In this document: piece after piece, positions 42,601 through 54,600 of the stretch | Position numbering within the stretch: position 1 is the first letter of the stretch | Layout: each line of letters opens with the position of its first letter | DNA from: Siphonodentalium dalli | Lineage: Eukaryota; Mollusca; Scaphopoda; Gadilida; Siphonodentaliidae | Length of the DNA stretch: 64,000 nt | Reading direction: 5' to 3' | Assembly (NCBI GenBank): GCA_032622095.1 | Contig: CP136066.1 | Coordinates: forward strand, 105,977,319-106,041,318 | Made by a program: the position numbers and the translations under genes | Notes under the pieces: model-generated | Told to the model about the DNA's origin: nothing | The model's input: the letters and a program-made list of their open reading frames with translations, nothing else | Databases searched by the model: none

Positions 42601-45600
42601 GCTTAATTTAGTACCTTTGTAGTTTGTTCAGGTTTGTTAACATCACATAGAGAAATATGGACAATTTAATTTAACAGTTCCTGATGTGCCAGGAAAGTTC
42701 CTTTTAACAAGTGGTCTGTCAGAATTATGAGTTGTTGGGTCGAGAAACTCATGTTGAGCAATGGAGTCATGTCATTTATACAGATCATGCCATGAATCTC
42801 TCCTTTGAGATCATATTCCACCAGCTCAAACCTGGAGCCTTTTTGAAGTTCTTGCTGTAAACATTGTAATATTGAAAATATAATGCAAGTAATGTATTTC
42901 TTCGTTGATATCTGTTTCTTAATAATGTATTTCAAAGTAGGTGAAGGTCCCAGCTTGAGATAACATGATTTAGGCGTCTTTTGTTTGCCAATTTCACAAT
43001 AAACATGAATTGGTTAATTGGGGGAATATCGTAAGTGACCCAAAGCTAAATCGGTTTATAATAATTACCCAGATCCTGTTATCTCAAGATGGGAGCTTCC
43101 CAGCGAGAACTTATAAATTTCCTAGGTTTTGAACTGGTGGAATGTGATCTCTTTATTATCCATCCCTTAACCCTTTCAGTGCCAAGTCCGATTTTTGTAT
43201 CAACCCATAAGAGCTCTTTCCATCAATGTATCGCATTATTATAATCAATAAATTTGAAAAATGATCAAGGAAATATAGGTTGATACCAAAATCGGACTTG
43301 GCACTGAAAGGGTTAACTAACACTATTTCTGATTGGGCAAAAGCCGCCACGTCATAATCCATGAAAAAGTCATATTGGACTCCCGAATGTGTGCGTGCGC
43401 AACACTGGTGGATTTAGCAGACGTTTCACTTCCGCATTGAGTTTTGTTATTTTTCACTTCCGTGTTTACTGTTCCAAATCATGCTTTCTGATGATCAAAA
43501 TACAGGCTTTTTATAGAGAATTAAGTGCCAACAAATACCAAAAATAACCACAAAAGTTTTATTCCCAAAATTTGGATAAACATACAGATGGATAATAAAA
43601 ATGTCATTATACAAAGTTGTGCACAGTATGAATTTTTCTTGTACTCGTCCAGGTTGTGGTGAAAAGTCATATTGGACTCGACACTGCATGTCTCGTCTCG
43701 TCCAATATGACTTTTCACCACAACCTGGACTCGTACAAGAAAACACATACTGTACACAACATTGTATAATAACTTTATAATATGGAAAGCCATAATAGAG
43801 ATTCGTGACATGATCTAATCATTAAACAACAAAGCAGTTGATGCACCCCCCCCCCCCCCCCCCCCCCCAATTTAGAGTGATCACAAACTTATCTGAATGG
43901 ATTTCTACCATGTATTAGTTTAGTATCCGTAATTGACTGTCATTCTGTCCATCTGTGTGTCCAGATGTATTTGCAGTGTGTATATCGCTCATATAATTGG
44001 AGCTCAGTATTATCTGTCATGTGTGCGTCTCGTGCTGTGATTTGTGCTGTCTGCTTGGAAGTTGTGAGCTAGAATTATTAGCAAATTATTATTACAGGAC
44101 AGGTGAATATCATTTAGAATATAACAATAACATGATTTTTGGGGGACTTTATGGTTTATTTAATTGAGGCCCAACAGAAATTATTAGCAGCAAAACGCTT
44201 CGTCTCGGGCTGCTAGTAAGCTGGAGGGTTGTTAATCATTTCTGATGGGCTGCTGATAGAACAGTAATGCACCAGAAACTCATGTTATTACTACTATTAT
44301 TATTATTAACACTCGTTTACCATGACCCAAACATAGTCATGTCTTATATACACGCGTCTTGTTAATTCCTGAAAAAGTAGTAAAATATTCCATCAAAACC
44401 ATATTATTTGTCAACGAAAAATTTGAAGTGTCATCCAAATACCTGATGTGGTGTACGTTTCAAGGAGATAATTCCTCTCAAGTCTGTGATGTCATCATTA
44501 AATTAGCGGGCGGCAGGGCATTATGGAAAAAAAAAAAATCATTATTGGCCTGCCACTGCAGGGCATTATAAAATTTCCATCAGACCCGTAAAATTCAGTT
44601 AACATTCAAGGGAACACCCTGTAAAGTGGTAATATATATATGGAATATTTGTACATGCAATTTTATCAATAAAGATTCGCTGATGCACACATATAAAAAT
44701 GAAGTATCACTTATTGACACCAACTTGACAATTTAAAAATAAAATCAGTAGTTTCTCTGAAAAATATGTCATGAATCAAACATGATACAATAACTCGGAC
44801 TATACATGCAATACACAATTGAATCATTTTTACTCGGCTAAAACCTTCATGTGACCTCAGAAGCCCTAAAACTGGGACAAGTATTACGTTAGATAGAAAA
44901 AATAGTTATTTATCATTTTTTGTTGTCTTAAATGTCAGATTTTTGCTCAGGGGTATTATTTCATGCATATATAGAAAATATATATGAAAATATTTCTTCA
45001 GATGGAAAAAGACCCTTTATGTCTATTAGATTTAGAATCAAATTCATAACTTCAAAATTTCAAAACCAGTTGAGTACACAGGTACGTAGTGGCTATATGG
45101 GTTTGGGGGGGGGGGATGTCTCAATATACATGTGTGTTATTTTGTTAGCAAACAATTGTAAAGCAAGATTCCTTAATTAGCATAACTCAGTTATCAAATC
45201 ACTTGACTATGAATTTTACTCCATTCAAACAAACTTAAATTCATTTGGTCTTATTCATGTTGATTTATCTTCCAGGATGCTGCAGCTGAGATGGTTGTCA
45301 TGTGTTGTCGTTTCCTGTGTTACTTCTGTAGAACCAGTCGAAATAACCAGAGAGCCATGTTTGAGCATCTCAGTTATTTACTCGACAACAGCAGCATGTT
45401 ACTGGGTACGTGGTCTACAGTAATGCCCTAATTAATCAACTCCTTCCGTAAAGGATTACTATCCTGATGAAACAACAAAACACTATCGGAAAGCCAACCC
45501 TATTGTGATCACAATGGTCCAAGTCCCATAACAATCGCGCAATAAATAAGCCGAGAAATAAATAGATAATACCCCCACCGGTTGTCGGCTATCTCCGTCA

Positions 45601-48600
45601 CAATTCCTCATATGACGTCAAATGAGTAAACTAATTAAAAACACGGAATCGAAGTCAGAGTTAATTGTGTCTACCTATATGACGTCATATGAGTGGCGAT
45701 GGAAAATACGGAATTGACATCAGCGAGTGAGTGTAATGGAATTACTGCGTGTATGCCAATAGCATTGTGTGCACGTGGTGAATTGTTATTGCCCGGGTGA
45801 GTTATCTTCACTTGTGATTTGTCATAAGTGCTATTTGGAAAGTTAATGTTTTGACAAAAAAATATAGAAGGCCGATTGAGTAGGGTAGATACCACTTTCG
45901 TGTCAAAAATAAATCTTATAAAAACACGAGCCGACATGTGAACTCTTTTCGGGTGCGTGTTCACGATGTTGTTTTAATTTTCCATATATATGCCCCGAAT
46001 TTACCGTATTTACAACCATTCATTCGTGACAATGCCAAATAAATGCAGTATTTTCGGCCGGTATTGTGACTCTCAATTAGGTATAATTCTGCATTCATTT
46101 CCAAACGATGTTCGTTTACGTGACATTTGGCGGGATTTCTGTGGGGAAACCCGTTGTGAAAAATCAGAAACTACATACAGAATACATATACCAAATAAAT
46201 AGCATTTAATTTGACGAGTCAGTCATGGTTATGAATACATACAATTGCAGTTAAAGTGGGGAGTATGTTGATGAATAATTTTGTAAAGTATTCACGATGA
46301 CAACTATTCTAAGTCGAGTCCCCATTTTTCACCACGACTCAATAAAGAGTGTTCCATGTTAAGAGTATTCCTATTATGGTGCGAATAAAAAGAGTTTAAT
46401 GAACTGGAAATTGCTATGACTTATATATAAAGCATGTATATCGCAAGTTCGTGTACATGTATTTACGTGTATTGGTGTAATCAGTAAACAATCACGATGA
46501 CAACTGTTCTAAGTCGAGTCCCAATGCTCCTTTACCATGACGCAATAAAGAGCGTTCACTGTTAAGCCTATTCCGATATAGTGCGAATAAAGAGCGCTTG
46601 TATATGCGATTACATATTAAACCGGATTATTATCCCTCCTTCAAAAAGTGTTATATATAATTGTATGTTTAAACGAACCACGGCGAACGTTTATATATTT
46701 TATAATCCTATTGGTATGCGTAATTGACATAAAGAGGTCGATTTATGACCTGGATATTCAATATCGTCGCTAGAGTGCTAATTTTATAGGCCACTAACCA
46801 TGCATAGACGCAGCGAATTTTCATCAGTGACAGTCGGCAAGATTGTTTTTGGTGGGGGGGATGTGGGGGTTGGGGAAGCAATATTCCGAAATATATATAA
46901 ACACCCTATTGCCCTCATATATACATGATTCATAACTATGTAAATGAACTTATCATATCATATTGCTAATGAATGGCTTGATTATAATTGATTAAATCCG
47001 ACAGCAATAAACCAAATTATTTTTGTTTTTCCACGTTACGAGAAATTAAAACGAAACGCTCGTTATTGACACTAAGACTAAGGGCATCTGGAAATTGGAA
47101 TGTTTACGAGATGATAATTGTCTAATAACTGTGCAAGTCTTCGCATATATATGAAATCTTTATATGAATATATAATATATAATATAACTTGGACTATTCC
47201 GGTAACGAAAACAAATATATAAACACACGAGCACGTGTTTATATAGATAACTGCGCGCAAAACCGAATAATATACGGGCATGGTTTTATAATAACAACAC
47301 ATCGCGATACATATAATAATAACACGATAAAGGCGTTTACTTACAAGAACGGCGATGTATTTTGGCGAAGTTTTTCATTCCCATAACGCGACAAACTTCA
47401 AAGGCCGCAATCGAATTCATGCAAACTTTATATACCACCGTTGCGTATCTATGCGTTGTCAATGAGTTACCACGTGATCGATCATGTGCTATGCTTCTGT
47501 TTACATGTGACAATCATGTGATCGGGCCGATGATCACGTGACTTCGTCTACAACACAAAATCTTCGGCTAACTTCGGAATTATTTTTAATCGTTATAAAA
47601 ATAAATAAATGTGGAGCGGAGAGAACTATACAGTAATGCCCTAAATAATCGACTCCTTAACTACAGCAGAATTATGGATAATTTTTCAGGATTTAGTTGG
47701 AAATATGGCTTGTTGCCATTCATTGGAAAGCTCTCAGTGAGATATATAAGTATATGTGTAGAGCATGCAACTACAGTAATGCCCTAAATAATCGACTCCT
47801 TAACCACAGCAGAATTATGGGTAATTTTTCAGGATTTAGTCGGAAATATGGCTTGTTGCCATTCATTGTAAAGCTCTCAGTGAGTTGATTATTTAGGGCA
47901 TTTCTGTATCACTCCCGAGGGGCACTAAATATTGGAGTGGTCAATGAATGACAAGACATGTTCTAATCGTTATATTGTATCAAACAATTTCTTTTTAGAA
48001 TATCAACTACCTCCATTTCAGGATTTTCCTGACCTTTGTCGATTTGCAAATTGCTATGTGACCAAGACCAAATTGACAAGTTCCACAATTTTCACTCAGA
48101 TCATCTGTATTTCAAACTTGCCTATTAGTATACAACAGAGAAGAACATTTTAGTATTTATTAGCTTAAATTACCATGACATATTTATTAGCTTACAGAAA
48201 CATACAAAAAAAAAATAAGGACGCAGATTTGTCAAATTTTTCATCTGGAAGCAGAGCGACTTTCTGAGATATGGTAAAATATGGAAGTGCTTTTGTGGAA
48301 CGTTTTTAGTAATCGGCCAGAATGATCACTTCAGAAGAACATTTGACAACAAAACACAAAATTCTGACAATTGGTGAACTCAGCCAATTCAGTATTATGC
48401 AAACAATATCGTACTTTCACACCTGTCCAGTAAAGGTTCTATCTGACGATCATGTGAATCAGTGGTAGTTGGTAGCTAATATATAGAAACCCAAGTTTGA
48501 AGTTTACTGCCGTTTGCAGTCTAAACCTCTGTATTATTTCAGCCCGGCCTTCCTTGAGAGGCTCCTGTCCATTAGATGTTGCATACTCATCCCTGATGGA

Positions 48601-51600
48601 CAACAATGAACTGGCCTTGGCCTTACGGGAATCAAACCTTGAGAAGATAGCGGTCTATCTGGGCCGGTGTGGTGTCCAGTCGAATGCTGAGCTATGCGAG
48701 AAAGGTTACCCTGATATAGGCTGGGATCCTGTGGAAGGAGAGAGGTTCCTCGATTTCTTGAGATTTTGTGTCTGGGTCAATGGTGAGTCAGATTTTACTG
48801 TAAAAGTTTACCTACAGGCTGTCTGTAATATATTTCTAGTAAATATATTAAAATTTTAAATTGTTTAAATTGATCTTCTCGCAATCCTTAGATAATGAAA
48901 ATGTAGGTGCACAATTAATTGTGCGTCTGTATAAATTATAATGTTCAAGATCACAATGTACCCTACAAGTCGATGGACTGCTTCTCATGAGAATTGTTTG
49001 ATGTACTCTCAGATATGAGGATTTTAACCCCTTGATAACTGAATGCTCACTAATCAGTAGTTATTAGATTTTTATTTACTGAATTTTCAGGTTGTTTCTA
49101 AGCCATCAGTCACTTGATATTCCCATTCATGTTTCCTAGTTCATATGACACTAGCAGACCTGTTAAGTTTTGAAAATGTCAATCCAGGAGATTTTTGCGG
49201 GAGGTGTGCCCAAATATGTTCATGTTCCAAAAATCATTTTTATGATGAAGATTACAGTTTTTTATGAGTTTCTATTTGTGTTTATTTTATAAATATATAG
49301 ACCTAAATAAAATGGTAATGAATGTCCTGTTGGTAATTGTAATAGAGCTGCTGTGAGTAGGAGATACCACCATTTATTGAAGAGAAAGAAGCAGACACTT
49401 CGTACAAGCTAAGTGAAAATACTCAGAATTCCACTGGATACAGCCGGATATGCGGGAAACCGAAAGTACAAATTTGAATAAACTACAAAATGGACTCGTC
49501 TTACTGTTTAACCCCCAAAAGAAAAGCACATATTCCACAATTTATTAAAAAAATTTAAGAAGCAGAAACCTCGTTTAAAATAATAAAAAAGTTACAAACT
49601 TGAAGTTCACAACCGGACATGTATGGGTGAAAACGAAAGTACAAAATGACCGTCTTACAGTTTTACCCGCAAAAGAAATGGACACATTCCGTTCGCAATG
49701 CATACCACTAATCCGTTACTAAGAAATGTTCATCAATGAGACCCAACAATACAGCTTCACACTTGTGATTATACGTATTGTATACTATAACAACACCCTT
49801 TATACGTGTGGCTTCACCAGAGTGTGAAAATCAATTAATATCAGTCACAGTTCACCACTGATCAGTATTCAATTAGAGGGAACATCAAAAGTGAATGTTG
49901 ATGTGTGGGTATTTACGGTACCGGAAATAAGGAAATCCCTGTCATTTGGGGATTTCCGACAATGTTACGAGTTTTTAAATGCGGGGTTTTGCTGAGTCCG
50001 GGAGAAATTGGGGGTTATCCATATTTGCAGAATTGCCATGGCAATCCGGGAGTCTCACGGACAATTCGTGAAACTTAACAGCTCTGGACACTAGCAAGCT
50101 ACGTTTGAATTTCATTGATATTCCAATTTTAAATGAATGTAACAGAAGAACTATTTTGCTAACAATGATGTAATTCCACTATGGGAGTGACGTTTTAACA
50201 TTTACACTCGCAATAGAATTTATGCCTACAGTAGGGTGTAAAGCTGAAATTTGCCATATAAATAGGTGTTACATACACACACTAACTAGACTATTATGGT
50301 ATAAATAAATAATACTCTTCTACTGATAAGATACATTATATGTAATTTTTTTAATATTGAGAATTATTCCAACTGACTATTCTTATTTATTATTCTGGAT
50401 TGACCACAGCGATTTTGTAAATGTAGTTGCTATCCATTTATTAGTGGAAAAAATATTATGACCATACAACTCTGGAGTTGATAACTGGTATTTTTTATTT
50501 TTAAATAATTTATCATTACAGGCGAGAGTGTTGAGGAGAACGCCAATCTAGTTGTGAGACTGTTGATTCGACGACCAGAGTGTTTAGGCCCTGCCCTCAG
50601 AGGAGAAGGAGGCGGCTTACTGAAAGCTATCACTCATGGAATTAGAATGTCGGTGCAGATAGCTGCTGCCAGAGACCAACATTCAGCGGATTTACTTAAA
50701 TCTATGATCGAGGATGACACCGGTGGCAAATACCTCTTCCAGAGGTAAGGCCAAAACAAAACCGATCTTTGTTTCTGATGTCCGACTGAGCCTATAAAAT
50801 ACAGATGATGTTAATATTGCATTGAAAATAACTCTTAAAATTGTTAGAAGCTGCATGTATATTCTAAAAATTGGCGCCTTGTGTGTTATATAATCCCAGG
50901 CATATACACAGGGCAATGCTCGGCATGTCTCGGAGACAAGTACATATAACATGCAGGTGTTCCAAAAATCTAACATATACTTAAAATTATTGTTTGGTAT
51001 TCATTACGGAGTGCCAGTGCAGATCTACAATTTTGACTTCTGCTTGCGCACATAGGGTGCGAGTAAATTAAAAACCCTGCGTTATAAGTGATAATTGAAG
51101 TGCAGGTAAATTATTATCTTCTGAGTACTACTTATATTACACAGAAAATGGTTAATTCGGTCAATCATTCACAGTGATGTTCCTGAACAGTGCGAATACT
51201 TCTCAAACTGTGCTACACAGTTACAATTTCAAAGTATTTATAAGTCTGACATCAGGTGCTGCTAACATGGACTTTTTTCATCTTGCTGGAAATGGCCTCC
51301 CTAATTTCAAACAGTTAGTGCAGCAAAACTTTTATTAACCCTTTCATGAAGGGAGCTGCACTGGTGCAGCATTAAATATTCTGTGCCAGTGCATTCTCTT
51401 ATATATGCGAGTGTCCCATAGGGAGCCTCACATATATAAGATAATTCACTGGCTTACAAGGTCAACGTAAATATTGTTAGGCTGCAATTTTAATGCATTC
51501 TCTTATATATGCGAGGCTCCCTATGGGATACTCACATATATAAGAGAATGCATTTGCACAGGGTTTTCGCAAAACTTCAAGAAGCTCCAGTCATGGAAGG

Positions 51601-54600
51601 GTTAATAAGATGGACATTCATGAATCTGACAGAGAGAGTAGCCAAAAAGGGAAACATGTTGGTTTTCAGACATTCCTCAATTGTAATATTGGGTCCTGAT
51701 CAGACCTGTTTACTTTTAAAATTGGAAATCTGGAGATTTGTCCTCAGAAAGAGGGAGATTTAGTGAAAAATCTGGAATTTTTTTTCGATAAGAGTATCAC
51801 GAAAAAAAACTTCATATTTTTCATTTAAATGTCATATAGACTGTTTGTTGCATTTGGTTTGCATCTGCCACAATTAACAGCCTTGACACCGATTACCGAG
51901 TGCCTCTAATTTCTAAAATCATTGGGAATAAAATTACGATTTTCCGATTATGGATCACGTTTTATTTCGAATAAGGCAATTCAACGATTAAAACTATATT
52001 TGCGCACTATAAAATGGTACTCTCAAATACTACCCAAATATATTCAGTAACATCAGGTAACATCGGTGAATTTAAAGAGAGAGCGTATTGACAGAATTGT
52101 TTTGAGGTCTGTTCGATTCGCATATATAAAACACGGAATACCACAAAGACGGAAACGGAACTAAAACAAACAAAAAGTTAAAATCGGCAATATAATAATT
52201 TGAGTCGGCGGTTTTAAAGCAGTCGGTCGGGACTAGCAGAAACCAACACTTTATTAAGTGTGGCCAAAAAAGGAAGCTTCTTGTTTGATATATTATAATC
52301 CTTGTCTGGACATTGAAGACCGCATTTACTTACTCAACGCTGTTAAACAAAAGAGTCAACGTTGTGTCAACATTTTGTCACTATTTGACTCACAGGCGAT
52401 ATATTCCTAATTGATTTGTAACACTATAGCATGCATGGCTTAACGCTTGGTACAGCCGTCGGCTAATTTGGAGTTTATCTTTTGAAATCAGGAGATTTGG
52501 TTTCCCGATTGGGAGCACATGAGAAATGACACAAAATCGGGAGACTCCCGCCGAAATCGGGAAATTAAACAGGTCTGGTCCTGATTCCAATCAAGAATTT
52601 ATCTCTATTCAATCGGATCATGTGACTATCACATACCACTGAGGCCTGCTTGCATCATGCTGTGTTAATATTGAAGTAATTGAATGAATGTATTGTTAAA
52701 ATGACAGTTTATTACTTTTAATTATGCTAAAACTTTGTCACATTAAGTTTAACATTTCATAATACTATATGACACTATTCTTGTGTATCCATGTGTAGTC
52801 CACATGAAAAATGTAGTATATGATGTTTCCTATTCAAGAAATGAGCGCATGCAATATTTAAAATGAGTGCCATATCAACAATGATGCATCTGTCAGCTGT
52901 TTATGATATATTGAATTGATGAATACAACCTATTAAATCTTCCGTCAGTACCTCAATAAATCACTGCATTTTTCGATTAAATTGTCCCTGCATACTTTAG
53001 CCTTGCACCAGCTGCCATATGACACAATCGTGCATGCTCGGCCTGTTGGAATAATAAGTACTTAGGCGACAGGAATTTAATTGCTTGGTTTACGAACCCG
53101 CCGACAACTTTTTAAGGAAAATCGCAACAAAAAAACAAAAATTAAATATCACGTTTGATACTGGCACTATTCTTGATCTATTGTATTTCTAGTAATTCCC
53201 GACAGTTATCTGTTAGATATGTGACATATTATGGCATTGGATTCTTATTCAGGTGCATGTTCAACGTTTTTTATGTATCGTATAACAAATGGCGACATCT
53301 TCTGAGTCCGGATTCCTACTTCAACAGCAGAACTAAACACCCATCGCATACACAAATGACGCATCATTCTGTAGGCCAGTATGCGATCGCGCATTCAAGA
53401 TATAAATAAGACAGCCCGGTCGGCCATGCTGCGCAGTAAATAGTGTGGCGTAAATCAATCTAAACCCCGGTGAGTCACTTCGAAAATCCCCCTGTCTTTT
53501 GTGGGCTGTGTATTTTAAAAATTACAATGTATTATACGGGTAGCTCCCTTATATTCCTTCGCGGAATTGGGCGCAAACCATGCTTGAAAGACAACTCGTA
53601 CATGACAATATTAGCAGCGAAAAGCATGTGCGTTTTTGGCGGGAAAATGACAGTCCTTATTCCGTAATCAGCCCTGGGAATTAGCGTCGGTAAACGATAA
53701 GGCTACTTAAGGTGAAAGTCGAAATCGCCATCACCATTGACCAGAAGAAAGCTTTATGCAATATAAAATGCATGGGCATCCTTGAGCATTCACATGCAGA
53801 AACCCGAGTGTAAAACAATTGTCTGTATGAATGACACACTAACTGGGTCACTGTGTCGCCAACCAAACACGTGCTGGTCACGTGAATCAACTCAGTTTAA
53901 CTGTTTACGGCAGGCTCTTCGATGTTACCGACCAAGTAGCAAATACGGGTACAATAGTAACAACTCACACTGCATGGAAACACGCATTTCTGATATCTGA
54001 TGTGCATACATACATGTACTGTAAGGTATATGCAATAACTTGCTGTTAATTGCACTGAAAGTTAGCAGGTAATAAATTCTGCTAATTAAAACTTTCCGGG
54101 ATTGAAACGAAATAGGTCGGAAATAGGTGACTTTAAACCACAATACAATTTAGTGATTTGGTAATATGGACAAGTTGTCACTGAAAAATAATGATCATCT
54201 ATGAAGAGAAATAAGAGGGGATGAAAATACAATAGGTTTGATTGAATGGGCAATTATTTATTCCTTAAAACGATCTCTCTTTCAACACCAACAGCTAGAA
54301 ATTGCGTAGGAAGAAATGAATAGAATGGCATAAAATGTGTAACCTCAAGCCCAACCTGCACCAGAAAGTTATAATGTGCAAGAGGAATATTAAACTCTAA
54401 ACCCATGGCCATAGCCTAATAATACATTGAATCTTCACACTGGAGCACATTCAAGTAGACAATATATACATTGGAAGTTGTCTCTGAAACTTTATTGGAA
54501 CAAGTGAACTGATATACCTGTCACCTGCTTCAAGGAAAATGACATACCTCACTAAGTATGTGTGTGATATTAAAATTCTTTAATACATGTTAAAGGGGGT

